This document shows, in pieces, positions 7,225-15,791 of a stretch of 51,154 nucleotides of DNA (the first letter of the stretch is position 1; each line of letters starts with the position of its first letter). The translations under genes were made by a program, and so were the position numbers. Origin of the DNA: a virus; IMG/VR virus record IMGVR_UViG_3300010401_000012, positions 1 through 51,154 of that record, one strand, 5' to 3'. The notes beneath the pieces are model-generated. The model did not search any database. It was not told where the DNA came from and was given only the letters and a program-made list of their open reading frames with translations.

Positions 7225-7782
7225 GTGTGGAAAACTACTCTGATGGAGTGGGTTCTCGACAACGCCGCCACTGTCACACTGAGTACGTTACTGGTGCTCT
7301 GTGTACTGACGGTCATCGGCGCTGCTGCCTACGATCGACGGGCATCGATCAAGGCGTATTGGGAACACCGACGATCTATCCGTATCCAAAGGGGACTCGT
7401 CATGGGCCGCAAGAAGCAGGTTGAACGACGAGCCTACATCAAACAGATGCTGGGCGACATCATCACCCACGGCTTCGAAGAAGCTTGGTTTGCCGGCAAG
7501 GTAACACGTGAAGAAGCCAACGCTGTGTATCGGGCGATCGGCAAGACCCACGGCATTCCTGACCTGCTGCCACATCTGACGCCGGAACAACTCAAGTCGG
7601 CGATCAAGGGACGTAAGGCACGTGGTGGTGGTGTCACCGCTGGCCCAGTCCAAGAGCATCCCTCGTGGGGTGAAACACCGAAGCCACCGGCGACTGCCCC
7701 GGTTACCACCGAAGGCAATGTCGTCAACGCCGCCAAGAGGTTCGGAGCCAAGGCTCTGGCCCGTCTGTCAAAGACCGCGTAG
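7225..7782 (+). CDS. membrane-anchored hypothetical protein (185 aa)
   Basis: The GTG start at 7225 is preceded by AAGGAGAAACAGAA; an alternative ATG lies at 7243. Residues about 15-36 form a transmembrane helix (TLSTLLVLCVLTVIGAAA), followed by a basic Arg-rich stretch, then a helical region with TREEANAVYRAIGK and LTPEQLKSAIKGRK. The C-terminus is rich in Pro and Ala and probably disordered. Function unknown. The cytoplasmic domain could act on DNA or host protein at the membrane. Confidence 0.7.
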   Translation: MWKTTLMEWVLDNAATVTLSTLLVLCVLTVIGAAAYDRRASIKAYWEHRRSIRIQRGLVMGRKKQVERRAYIKQMLGDIITHGFEEAWFAGKVTREEANAVYRAIGKTHGIPDLLPHLTPEQLKSAIKGRKARGGGVTAGPVQEHPSWGETPKPPATAPVTTEGNVVNAAKRFGAKALARLSKTA

Positions 7783-7830
7783 TCCATCCGGATAGCGGAA
7801 CGGTTAGTCTCACAGAGGAAGACGTAGACC

Positions 7831-9303
7831 ATGACGAAATCGACTAATAAGACCATTATCTTCGTTCGCGAACCGGGCGTCGACGTGCCCGAAGCCTACC
7901 TCCGTAAGGTCCTGGCGGCCTGCCCCAGCGGCGGCGGCTACAGTATCCAGTCCAAGGACAAGGACGGCAACCCCGAACTCATCACCGACAACATGGACGT
8001 CGCCGTCCAGCTCAGTGATGTCCAGGATCTCTTGAAGTCGGCGGTCAGCCATCGGGTTCTCTTCGCCTTCAACAAGCTGGAGAAGGTCGACGAGAAGTTC
8101 CTCCAGCCGTACCACGTCGCACTCGACGGCGACGACGTCTTGCTTTCCTTCGCGATCGACGGGCACTTCCCGACGATGGTCGAGGCCGGCAGCACGGAGG
8201 AGTCGCTGCTCGCCCAGCGGGTGATGTTTCCGAATATCCAGAAAATCATCAAGTACTCCGCCGGCGATCTCGACAAGTTCCTCGCCGAGCTTCGCGATCC
8301 CACCTTCGTCGACATGGTCATGTCCCGTATTGGTGACCGTGGTGCATTCTGCTTCCTGCCGCCCGTCGGCGACGCCATCTGGCTCGGCAAGAACACGCTG
8401 GGCTCGACGTTTCCGTGGGGTCAAACCTCTGATACTCTCGGCTATACCGAAACGGCCGCGATGGCTGCGCCGGCCAAGGCGGACGTGAACGACAAGAAGA
8501 AGGGGTGGTGGGGCAAGAGCAAGGGACCAGAAGTCCCCGTGGCTCAGGAGACGGCTCCGGTTGTCCCCGCAGCGCCGGCCGCCCCACCGCCCAACCCCGT
8601 TCCGCTGAATATCCCGGCTACCCAGCCGGATACCAAGGTCACTCCGCCCGAGGTCACCCCGGTCGAGATCGATCCGAACGCACCGCCACCGGCGGGAAGC
8701 TGGAAGGTCGTTCCGAAGGGGATGTCGAAGGACCAGCGGAAGAAGTTCATTCGGCGGGTTACCAACTGCGGCGCCCAACTGCCGATCGGCTGGAACGTCG
8801 ACCCGTTCCGGTATTGGGAAGTCGAATACCCGAAGGACGAACGGCTGACGGCCTTGGTCGAGCAGAAGCGGCTCGAACCGAAGGACATGCGGGCACCGGC
8901 TCCCAAGCCTGTCGCCCCGAAGTCCGGCAGCGAGGTCGACGTCCTCATGATGTCCAAGGAAGAGCGCGACGGCATCGAGACCCACATCCTCAATGTCCTC
9001 GGCTACAACGCCAAGCATCGGACGGAACCCTTGGAAATCCAGAAGCAGGAGAGCGTGTACCCGCCGTTCAGCCAGGAATTCGGCGTCAAGTTCGAGGTCT
9101 TCAACGGCTGGACCCCGAAGCAACTCCGTCTACTCGGATCGAAGGGGCTCATCCACTACGCCCTCGAAGCCCGACGTCGTTTGATCAATACCGCCGCCGG
9201 CTCCCCGCCGGTGGAAGTCGGCGACACCGCACCTGCGGTCGCCGAGAATTCGGCAACCCCGGCCCCGAAGAAGGGTTACTGGGGCAAGTCGAAGGCTGCC
9301 TAG
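7831..9303 (+). CDS. 490-aa protein with class II amidotransferase-like N-terminus
   Basis: The N-terminal ~220 residues (start ...KTIIFVREPGVDVPEAYL, then SGGGYSIQSKDKDGN, HRVLFAFNKLE, GDRGAFCFL) follow the strand pattern of class II glutamine-amidotransferase/Ntn-hydrolase domains. The N-terminal nucleophilic Cys is absent, so any catalysis is doubtful. A Pro/Ala-rich linker follows, and then a second domain. The motif KKGWWGKSK (about residues 223-231) recurs as KKGYWGKSK at the extreme C-terminus. The gene is GC-rich and codon-biased, with ACAGAGGA at 7812-7819, and is followed by a terminator. It is probably highly expressed early. The fold assignment is inference. Confidence 0.6.
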   Translation: MTKSTNKTIIFVREPGVDVPEAYLRKVLAACPSGGGYSIQSKDKDGNPELITDNMDVAVQLSDVQDLLKSAVSHRVLFAFNKLEKVDEKFLQPYHVALDGDDVLLSFAIDGHFPTMVEAGSTEESLLAQRVMFPNIQKIIKYSAGDLDKFLAELRDPTFVDMVMSRIGDRGAFCFLPPVGDAIWLGKNTLGSTFPWGQTSDTLGYTETAAMAAPAKADVNDKKKGWWGKSKGPEVPVAQETAPVVPAAPAAPPPNPVPLNIPATQPDTKVTPPEVTPVEIDPNAPPPAGSWKVVPKGMSKDQRKKFIRRVTNCGAQLPIGWNVDPFRYWEVEYPKDERLTALVEQKRLEPKDMRAPAPKPVAPKSGSEVDVLMMSKEERDGIETHILNVLGYNAKHRTEPLEIQKQESVYPPFSQEFGVKFEVFNGWTPKQLRLLGSKGLIHYALEARRRLINTAAGSPPVEVGDTAPAVAENSATPAPKKGYWGKSKAA

Positions 9304-9315
9304 TCAAGGGCAGTC

Positions 9316-9350
9316 GACCCAGCGGGAGTTCCCTCCGGCCCCGCTGGGTC
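9316..9350 (+). terminator. intrinsic terminator
   Basis: GACCCAGCGG pairs with CCGCTGGGTC over ten bases around a 15-base loop, followed by ACCTTTATCC. It isolates the early region from the replication genes. Confidence 0.82.
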
Positions 9351-9360
9351 ACCTTTATCC

Positions 9361-9402
9361 TTGACAATTCCCCTTAGATTGCTGTATCATGCGAAAGCAT
9401 GA
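9361..9402 (+). promoter_or_regulatory. promoter overlapping a start-codon hairpin before primase-helicase
   Basis: TTGACA (9361-9366), 18-base spacer, TG-TATCAT (9385-9390). The predicted transcription start (~9397) is two bases before the ATG. TCATGC-GAAA-GCATGA (9387-9402) forms a perfect six-pair GNRA hairpin that contains the ATG. Transcripts starting here would be nearly leaderless, while read-through transcripts would have the start codon paired. Confidence 0.65.
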
Positions 9403-10985
9403 AGAAACCCTCCGATACTATTATCGAACAACACGTCCCTTGTGATGACTGTGGCTCCTCAGACGCTCGGTGTGTATACGCCGACGGTCACAGTCATTGC
9501 TTCTCCTGCAATACCCATATCCCCGCTAAGAGGGCGGAGAAAGAATACTTGGAAGAAACATTTACTTATGAATACTTAGACTATCGTGGTATATCTAAAG
9601 AAACATTCCGCTTCTACGAAGCGAAGACTAAGATTGATAAGGAAGGTAAACCTATAGCCATAGGTTTTTCTTGGCCTAATCAATCTATGAAGGTTAGGAC
9701 ATTACCGAAAGGCTTCCATACCATAGGCGATATCGCCAAAGGCGGATGCTTTGGTCGTAACTTTTTCATGGCCGGTAGCAATCGATCCGTCGTTATTACT
9801 GAGGGAGAACTCGATGCGCTATCCGTATATCAAGTCTGCCGTGTGCCTGCTGTTTCTGTTCGAAGCAGCAATACTGGGAAGCTGGACGCTGCAATCGATC
9901 GACAGTGGCTTAACTCATTTGAACGCATTTACCTGTGCCTTGATGGAGATGGGCCGGGGCGAGATGCGGCTCGTGAGATCGCTGGGCTCTTCGATTTCAA
10001 CAAGGTTTACCAGATCAAGTTCCCCGGCGGAAGCCGAAAGGACGCCAACGACTACGTTCGAAATGGAGAGTCCGAAGAACTAGCCAAACTCTTCCTTTCT
10101 GCCAAGAGGTACTTGCCAGAACAGGTTGTGTCCTCTTGGCAGGAGTTTGACAAGATACTTTCTGAAGTTCCAAAGAGTGGTGTTTCATACCCATGGCCTA
10201 CTCTTAACTATATGACTTATGGAATACGCACTGGTGAGTCGGTTCTTATTACCGCACAGAAAGGTGTCGGTAAGACAGAAGTGATGCACTCAATTCTTTA
10301 CCATCTGTTGAGGGAGACTAAAGATGCGATCGGTACTATATTTCTGGAAGAGCCAAAGAAACGGCTGTTACAGGCTGTGGCGGGCATACATCTCCGAAGA
10401 CCAGTCCATCTACCAGACTGTGGTGTTGCCGACACTCAGGTATCTGCTGCTGTCCACGAAGCTGTACAGGAGGATGACCGTCTTCACCTGTATTCTCATT
10501 TCGGCTCTGATGACCCAGAAACTATTCTGGATACTATTCGGTTTCTCGTTAGCGCGCGTGGCTGTCGTTACATTCTCCTTGACCACATTACTATGGTTGT
10601 ATCTGGTTTGGGGGGAGATAATGAACGACGGGCTCTGGACTACCTGTCGACGCGTCTGGAAATGATGGTCAAGGAATTGGACTTCGCGTTGATCTTTGTC
10701 AGTCACGTCAATGACGATGGATTGACGCGAGGTTCGCGTAATATCTTTAATATAGCGGATATGAGAATAGACCTTAGTCGTGATGTTAAGAGCCCAGACC
10801 CTATCATAAGACGCACGACGCACCTTATGGTGTCAGCTAACCGCTTCTGCGGGAGGACTGGTCCGGCTGGCGACTTACTTTTTGACCCTGTGACGTATAC
10901 TCTGACCGAGGACTTCGGCTTCAAGGCTGAGGAGAAACGTCAGGCTGCTAATGATAATACTCTAGAAAGAATAGCTGCGGCATGA
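9399..10985 (+). CDS. T7 gp4-like DNA primase-helicase
   Basis: It combines primase and replicative helicase, unwinding the fork and making primers. An N-terminal zinc ribbon (C15, C18, C34, C37; CDDCG and CFSC) is followed by a TOPRIM domain with ITEGELDAL (about 132-142) and LCLDGDGPGRDAA. The RecA-like helicase domain has Walker A QKGVGKTE (about 286-294), Walker B YILLDHIT and the downstream HVNDDGLTRGS region. At 528 residues it is a full-length two-enzyme protein. There is no ordinary ribosome-binding site because the ATG sits in a hairpin directly after a promoter. The last codon region overlaps the uracil-DNA glycosylase start (ATGA), coupling the two. Confidence 0.95.
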   Translation: MKKPSDTIIEQHVPCDDCGSSDARCVYADGHSHCFSCNTHIPAKRAEKEYLEETFTYEYLDYRGISKETFRFYEAKTKIDKEGKPIAIGFSWPNQSMKVRTLPKGFHTIGDIAKGGCFGRNFFMAGSNRSVVITEGELDALSVYQVCRVPAVSVRSSNTGKLDAAIDRQWLNSFERIYLCLDGDGPGRDAAREIAGLFDFNKVYQIKFPGGSRKDANDYVRNGESEELAKLFLSAKRYLPEQVVSSWQEFDKILSEVPKSGVSYPWPTLNYMTYGIRTGESVLITAQKGVGKTEVMHSILYHLLRETKDAIGTIFLEEPKKRLLQAVAGIHLRRPVHLPDCGVADTQVSAAVHEAVQEDDRLHLYSHFGSDDPETILDTIRFLVSARGCRYILLDHITMVVSGLGGDNERRALDYLSTRLEMMVKELDFALIFVSHVNDDGLTRGSRNIFNIADMRIDLSRDVKSPDPIIRRTTHLMVSANRFCGRTGPAGDLLFDPVTYTLTEDFGFKAEEKRQAANDNTLERIAAA

Positions 10986-11671
10986 GATACCCTTGGAACT
11001 TAAAGTATTGGAAGACGGGCGAGTGGCAGGTCGTTAACGAACGCCTCCACGACATGGAGAAACGCCATGAAACGTACAACCCTCCGCGTGGGAGCCTTTT
11101 TCGAGCGTTGGCACTTGTTCAACCTGAAAAGGTTAAGGCGGTTATTCTCGGACAAGACCCCTATCCAGACGCGCGATATTCTACAGGCGTCGCCTTCTCA
11201 ATCCCAGAAGGAATTGAAGCTAAGGATTTCCCACCGACTCTTAAAACATTACTCCAAGAGTACTCCATTGACACTGGTTACCCTTTACCATCTAACGGCA
11301 ACCTCGAACGATGGTCAGAAGAAGGAGTACTGCTGTGGAACGTTATCCCTAGCTGTACAAATGGTCGAAGCTTATCTCATGACTGGGATGAGTACAGTTA
11401 CCTTACAAGAGAAATACTCACCCGTCTTTCCTCACAGGGAGGGATCGTTTTTGCTTTTCTCGGAGCGGTGGCCCGACGCTACGTCGAGGAGGTCGACCTC
11501 ACTAAGAACTCAGTCGTCGTCACATCCCACCCCTCGCCAAGAGGATCTTTATCAAGTCGGAGCCCTTTCATCGGGTCGCGTATATTCACGGTCATCAATG
11601 ACCACTTAGTCAATATGGGACAGACCCCGATAGATTGGGAGCTGAAGGATGATTGTGGAAATCCTAGTTAA
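10982..11671 (+). CDS. ung: uracil-DNA glycosylase, family 1 (Ung-like)
   Basis: It removes uracil from DNA to start base-excision repair. The water-activating loop appears as GQDPYPDARYSTGVAFS (about residues 56-72; the usual GQDPYH has Pro in place of His) and the minor-groove motif as HPSPRGSL (H183). At 229 residues it has the usual family length. The start overlaps the primase-helicase stop (ATGA). Placement between helicase and polymerase suggests it protects newly made phage DNA from uracil or acts in host DNA turnover. The H-to-P change next to the catalytic Asp is worth noting, but the overall match is clear. Confidence 0.93.
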   Translation: MRYPWNLKYWKTGEWQVVNERLHDMEKRHETYNPPRGSLFRALALVQPEKVKAVILGQDPYPDARYSTGVAFSIPEGIEAKDFPPTLKTLLQEYSIDTGYPLPSNGNLERWSEEGVLLWNVIPSCTNGRSLSHDWDEYSYLTREILTRLSSQGGIVFAFLGAVARRYVEEVDLTKNSVVVTSHPSPRGSLSSRSPFIGSRIFTVINDHLVNMGQTPIDWELKDDCGNPS

Positions 11672-11712
11672 CGGAAAGATCGAACTCGTGGACAGCAAGT
11701 GGGAGCCACGTC

Positions 11713-11943
11713 ATGCACAAGCTGTACAGACCACATCGAAAGAAGCGTCAGCCTCCGGTGAAGATTTCGGACGCAAAGGCCCAGATAATAGCGAAGGCTA
11801 TCGTCAGGAACGACCGGACGCTCAAGCAAGTAGCCGCTGACTTTGGGATTTCCTACCAGTGGGCCTACAGAATACTCCAAACTAGGGTAAATGTTAGTAA
11901 AGTACTATCTCTCCGGTACCCTGACACCCCTGAAGAGAAATAA
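11713..11943 (+). CDS. small helix-turn-helix protein (76 aa)
   Basis: A basic N-terminus (MHKLYRPHRKKRQPPVK) precedes a homeodomain-like HTH: IVRNDRTLKQVAADFGISYQ, then WAYRILQ. This is the arrangement of DNA-binding HTH_23/resolvase-type modules. It probably regulates middle or late transcription or binds an origin, by inference. The start at 11713 follows the glycosylase gene by about 40 bases; the ribosome-binding site is weak (GGGAGCC). A short ORF in another frame from 11649 overlaps it and is not called. Confidence 0.7.
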   Translation: MHKLYRPHRKKRQPPVKISDAKAQIIAKAIVRNDRTLKQVAADFGISYQWAYRILQTRVNVSKVLSLRYPDTPEEK

Positions 11944-11997
11944 CGCACCACGGAGCTTCCTAGGGCATCCTAGGGCCTATCTAGAAGGAGTGGACCA

Positions 11998-12195
11998 ATG
12001 AAAAATAGACCTTCCAAGTTGGTCCAAAAGAAAATCGACTACACTGAAGCCCGGATAAACCATATCAAAGGCGTAAAGTGTTCCTCAGATATGTGGGATT
12101 ACTATTCTGGACTAGAGTTAGATTTCCTTGATAATTACAGAAATGCATTGTACGCGGAGCTTCAGCGCTCCCAGATGCGGGAGTGGAACATATGA
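11998..12195 (+). CDS. small hypothetical protein (65 aa)
   Basis: A basic, helical protein beginning MKNRPSKLVQKKIDYTEAR and ending QRSQMREWNI. A good ribosome-binding site, AGAAGGAGTGGACCA, precedes the ATG. Its stop overlaps the next start (ATGA). No recognised family. Confidence 0.65.
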   Translation: MKNRPSKLVQKKIDYTEARINHIKGVKCSSDMWDYYSGLELDFLDNYRNALYAELQRSQMREWNI

Positions 12196-12917
12196 GATAC
12201 TATGCAATCGGGGACCTGCACGGGCGGCTTGATCTCTTAGAAAAATCTGTCCGAAAAATTTCCGATCACGCAGAGCAAAGTGATTTTCAAATCATAACTC
12301 TCGGCGATTACATCGACAGGGGCAAAAATTCTAGGGGAGTAATCGAATTTCTGATGGCTCACCCCGAGATCATTGCTCTTCAAGGCAACCATGAAGTCAT
12401 GGCTGTCCAATCTATCTCTTGCCAACTCAATCCTAGTTGGTGGATGGGCAACGGTGGTGACAAGACTATGATCTCCTACGGACAGCGGTTTATGGGTGGT
12501 ATGTATTACCACGGAGCTGATGTTTACTACTCACTCGTCCCTGACGAACATGTCAAGTGGATGCATAGCCTTCCCCTATACTATGAAACTGAGAAACAGG
12601 TCTTCGTCCATGCCGGTATCCCCAACGACGCCCCACTCGCTGAGCAGCAGTTCGATACAAGAGCTGACGGAGCTACTAAGTTCCAGTGGATGCTCTACGG
12701 TCCGGACGACCACGGCGGATGGCGTGGAAAGCACGTCGTCCATGGTCACCATCAATTTAAAGACGGGCCTCACGTATGGCACCCCGGAAGCAAGGGGGGA
12801 GGACGAACTGATCTTGATACATATGCGTGGAAAACCGGACGCATCGTCATAGGTGTCTTCGACGACACCCAAGGACCAACAATAGATTTCATTGAGGTGA
12901 CCGATGCAGAAGAGTGA
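12192..12917 (+). CDS. calcineurin-like metallophosphatase (PP2A-type, NinI-like)
   Basis: A dimetal phosphoesterase with all signature motifs in order: GDLHGR (about residues 6-11), GDYIDRG, GNHE, HAGI and the C-terminal GHH. These are the ligands of the PPP/bacteriophage serine/threonine phosphatase family (lambda NinI-like). Substrates could be phosphoproteins or other phosphoesters. The ATG at 12192 forms ATGA with the previous stop and lies eight bases after GGGAG; the GTG three codons earlier is less likely. It sits in the replication operon. Confidence 0.9.
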   Translation: MRYYAIGDLHGRLDLLEKSVRKISDHAEQSDFQIITLGDYIDRGKNSRGVIEFLMAHPEIIALQGNHEVMAVQSISCQLNPSWWMGNGGDKTMISYGQRFMGGMYYHGADVYYSLVPDEHVKWMHSLPLYYETEKQVFVHAGIPNDAPLAEQQFDTRADGATKFQWMLYGPDDHGGWRGKHVVHGHHQFKDGPHVWHPGSKGGGRTDLDTYAWKTGRIVIGVFDDTQGPTIDFIEVTDAEE

Positions 12918-13233
12918 AGCTATAGAAGCCGAGGTCATCGACTTCCAAGAAGCTGTTCAAGCCAAGGTCTCCGGCAGTGGTGGGGGCTTTGATCACTTCC
13001 CAGGTATGACCGTAGGAAGTAAGTTCCTTTCCATACCTAATGGTAGCTCAGATAGTTTGTGTACTGAGTATCATCTCACTGGTAAGTACGGCGTGTCTGT
13101 GCTATTATGGAACGTCGGTGAAGAGAACTACGAACGACACATCAGCCAGAAGTTCTGGAAGCTAAATACTCTAGTGCAAATACTGCACGATCCCGAGAAG
13201 GATAAAAACAATGGGAACCGTGTACCAGATTGA
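12904..13233 (+). CDS. hypothetical protein (109 aa)
   Basis: It begins MQKSEAIEAEVIDFQEAVQ, then a Gly-rich segment (SGSGGGFDHFPGM). No family is recognised. It overlaps the phosphatase end by 14 bases and the next gene start by 23 bases, so it is embedded in the operon and presumably coupled. Confidence 0.6.
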   Translation: MQKSEAIEAEVIDFQEAVQAKVSGSGGGFDHFPGMTVGSKFLSIPNGSSDSLCTEYHLTGKYGVSVLLWNVGEENYERHISQKFWKLNTLVQILHDPEKDKNNGNRVPD

Positions 13234-13384
13234 CCAAGCCACATGGTCTACCATGCGGATGGTTCAAGACGCTCGGAAGTGGTGTGAAGAACGCAACGGC
13301 GACGGAAGTCGTCAGGGTGCGATCAAGACCCACAAGACCGTGCTGAAGACCTTCATCGAAGGCATTCGTGGTGAGGCTGCGTAA
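13211..13384 (+). CDS. small hypothetical protein (57 aa)
   Basis: It starts MGTVYQIDQATWSTMRMVQD and is helical and basic, with a GC-rich, codon-biased 3' part. AGAAGGATAAAAACA provides the ribosome-binding site. The function is unknown. It could bind nucleic acid (KWCEERNGDGSRQG, IKTHKT). Confidence 0.6.
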   Translation: MGTVYQIDQATWSTMRMVQDARKWCEERNGDGSRQGAIKTHKTVLKTFIEGIRGEAA

Positions 13385-13437
13385 GCAGCCCTCACTATTA
13401 CTTAGCTCATACCGAGCGGACTAACAGAGGAACTCAA

Positions 13438-13581
13438 ATGGATAAGGCTACGCACGTCATCCTCGTTGTTGCCCTGACTGTGGGTATCATCGTAGGCTTC
13501 GTCTACATCAGTCGCACCGTGTCCGTGGACTGCTGGAACTTCTTCGGTCTCCGAGGTTGTGCCGCTTCCACGGTCAAGTAA
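13438..13581 (+). CDS. small membrane protein (47 aa)
   Basis: It starts MDKATHVILVVALTVGIIVG, with one transmembrane helix followed by a short tail containing two cysteines (DCWNFFGLRGC). The ribosome-binding site is ACAGAGGA (13424-13431), the octamer shared by several strongly expressed genes. It is followed by three successive perfect hairpins. Function unknown. Confidence 0.68.
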   Translation: MDKATHVILVVALTVGIIVGFVYISRTVSVDCWNFFGLRGCAASTVK

Positions 13582-13586
13582 CGGAC

Positions 13587-13662
13587 GGTGCCCGTAGGTC
13601 CAACGACCGCAGCGGGCACCTCCTACTTAGGAGCATAGCTCCGTAACGGCAGCGAAGCTGCC
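13587..13662 (+). terminator. three consecutive perfect hairpins
   Basis: GGTGCCCG ... CGGGCACC (13587-13620, with inner GGTC-CAAC-GACC) is followed by two triloop hairpins, GGAGC-ATA-GCTCC (13630-13642) and GGCAGC-GAA-GCTGCC (13648-13662). No T-run follows. They may terminate weakly or mark transcript processing before the polymerase genes. Confidence 0.65.
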
Positions 13663-13673
13663 TAGGATATACT

Positions 13674-13844
13674 ATGAAACCAAAAGATTACCCATTGCCC
13701 TGGTGCGATAAACTTGATATGCCTTACTACGCTGTAAACATGTACCTGATAAATACAGTGGAAGGGTGGAGTAAGAAACAAGCTTACAAACCAATGTCTG
13801 AAATCATTCCTTGGATTGATGAAATACTTGAGAATAGCGTTTAA
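13674..13844 (+). CDS. small hypothetical protein overlapping the polymerase start (56 aa)
   Basis: It starts MKPKDYPLPWCDKLDMPYYA and has aromatic-rich, acidic features. TAGGATATACT precedes the ATG. It overlaps the polymerase gene by 26 bases in another frame. The overlap suggests translational coupling into the polymerase. No family is recognised. Confidence 0.6.
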   Translation: MKPKDYPLPWCDKLDMPYYAVNMYLINTVEGWSKKQAYKPMSEIIPWIDEILENSV

Positions 13845-15783
13845 TATAGAAGCTAATGGCCTGAAGCCTGATCACATCTGGTGCGTAGTCTGTAAGGACA
13901 TAGACACCGGAGAGATACGTCGTTTCAATAATTTAACAACAGACGATAAGGAACGAGATGGATTTCTTAGCTATTTCAATGACGCTGAATATATTATTGG
14001 TCATAACATCCTTGGCTATGACCTTCCTGTGTTACATCAACTTATCGGAATACAATTTTCAGCTAGCGCAGAACATTGCTGCGATACGCTCGTCATTAGT
14101 AAGCTTGCAGACTACCCTCGAAAAGGGCACTCAGTTGAACATTATGCCGTTGAGTTCGGAGGAGTTAAACAATCTCAGGTATCTTATTCCCATCACTCCC
14201 CAGAACTCCTCGAATACTGTGAGCGTAAGGCTGAACTAGCCCATAAGATATACCAGAAGTATGAGAAATATATCCACAATGAGAAATACCAACGAGCTAT
14301 TGATCTCGAACAACGGTTTCAATTAGTATGTAATAATCTTCATGACAACGGGTTCTCCTTTAATGTAAAGAAGGCGGAAGCCTTACTCGATCGAGTTGAA
14401 GGAGAACTCGCTGTCCTCGACAAGGATATCCTTGAAGCTTTCCCACCTAGACTTAAGCTCATAAGAGAGATCAACCCGAAGGAGACGAAGCATGGCACTA
14501 TTAGTCTTACTTCCATTCCTAAGGAAATGCGTCAAGACATTCCTGATCTTAACGTTGATGCTCCTTTCTGTTATTGTAGTTGGGTTAGTTTTAACCCAAG
14601 CAGTCATAAGCAAATTGTTAATGTACTTAACGAAGCTGGCTGGCGACCTGTAGAGAAAACACAGACCCACATAGACGTAGAGCGTGAACTCCAGAAATTA
14701 AAACATACTAAGCGGGATGCCACGCTTGACATAACGCTTCAAGAGTTATATACTAAACTTAATAATCTCAAGGTGTCTGGCTGGAAAGTAAACGAAGCCA
14801 ACCTTGATACCCTTCCTATGTCCGCGCCTAAAGCAGCGCGGGTGCTAGCACGTAGGATACTCCTTGAGTCCCGGCGCAGAACCCTCACCGAGTGGTTGGC
14901 GTTAGCAACCGAAGACAGCCGTATACACGGAAAGTTTTACGGCATCGGCGCCTGGACCCATAGGATGGCGCACCAAAATCCCAATACTGCTAACATACCA
15001 AATGCTGTTAAAGTCTCGGACGGGAGTAAAACTCTCTACGGGAAAGAACTTCGTGCATTATGGCAGGCTCCAAAGAACCGCCTTCTCGTAGGCGTGGATG
15101 CCGAAGCTATTCAGTTACGAGTATTCGCACACCTTATCAACGATCCAAATCTCACAAACGCTATCGTAAATGGTAAGAAGAGCGAAGGAACTGATCCGCA
15201 TTCTCTCAACAAGAAATACTTCGGCAGCTTCTGTAAGACTAGAAATGCTGCAAAGCATAGCCTATACGCCATGTTCTTTGGTGGTGGTCCCGGCAAGATA
15301 GCCGAGATCATGGGTTGTACAAAGGAAGAAGCCGAAGAAGCCATAGCTTCACTGATCGAGAAGTACCCCGGGTTGCATGACCTTCAAACAAAGGTCTTCC
15401 CCACTGATGCAAAACGTGGGTACTTCGTCGGTCTCGATGGCAGAGCTGTACGAATACCCGGTGATACTGTAGGTAATAGAAAACATCTATGTATGTCAGG
15501 CTACCTCCAATGCGGAGAAGCCGTCATAATGAAAGCAGCTACACTTAAATGGATAAACAAATTGAAGGAGTACGATGCGAAGCTAGTGAATTTCGTACAC
15601 GACGAGTGGCAGATCGAATGCCCGAACAACATGGCGACGGCGGTTTCGATTGCAGATTTGGTGACCAAGTCTTTAGAAGAAGTGGGTCGAGACCTATGTC
15701 TCAACTGTCCTATGGCGGGCAGTTACTATAACGACGACGACAAAGACTATACTATCGCGACCAATTGGTCCAAAACACATTAG
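13819..15783 (+). CDS. T7-like family A DNA polymerase with degraded 3'-5' exonuclease motifs
   Basis: This is the replicative polymerase. All polymerase motifs are intact: motif A VGVDAEAIQLR (D427), motif B R475-x3-K479-x3-Y483 then F in place of the second Tyr, and motif C VHDEW (H594, D595, E596). The exonuclease domain is present, with GHNILGYD (II, D68), but motif I reads FNIEAN instead of DxE (N9, E11). The usual YxxxD of motif III reads YCERK (133-137). Loss of two metal-binding Asp predicts little or no proofreading. The ATG at 13819 directly follows an in-frame TTG and is preferred. The 654 residues are close to T7 gp5 length. Confidence 0.93.
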   Translation: MKYLRIAFNIEANGLKPDHIWCVVCKDIDTGEIRRFNNLTTDDKERDGFLSYFNDAEYIIGHNILGYDLPVLHQLIGIQFSASAEHCCDTLVISKLADYPRKGHSVEHYAVEFGGVKQSQVSYSHHSPELLEYCERKAELAHKIYQKYEKYIHNEKYQRAIDLEQRFQLVCNNLHDNGFSFNVKKAEALLDRVEGELAVLDKDILEAFPPRLKLIREINPKETKHGTISLTSIPKEMRQDIPDLNVDAPFCYCSWVSFNPSSHKQIVNVLNEAGWRPVEKTQTHIDVERELQKLKHTKRDATLDITLQELYTKLNNLKVSGWKVNEANLDTLPMSAPKAARVLARRILLESRRRTLTEWLALATEDSRIHGKFYGIGAWTHRMAHQNPNTANIPNAVKVSDGSKTLYGKELRALWQAPKNRLLVGVDAEAIQLRVFAHLINDPNLTNAIVNGKKSEGTDPHSLNKKYFGSFCKTRNAAKHSLYAMFFGGGPGKIAEIMGCTKEEAEEAIASLIEKYPGLHDLQTKVFPTDAKRGYFVGLDGRAVRIPGDTVGNRKHLCMSGYLQCGEAVIMKAATLKWINKLKEYDAKLVNFVHDEWQIECPNNMATAVSIADLVTKSLEEVGRDLCLNCPMAGSYYNDDDKDYTIATNWSKTH

Positions 15784-15791
15784 GAGTTACT

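Noticed and set aside
7810-9377. Long reverse-strand ORF (437 aa) and alternate-frame ORF (290 aa) over the 490-aa gene
   Set aside because: Both result from GC-rich codon bias of the true gene; products are low-complexity Arg/Gly-rich or lack any domain, and have no ribosome-binding sites.
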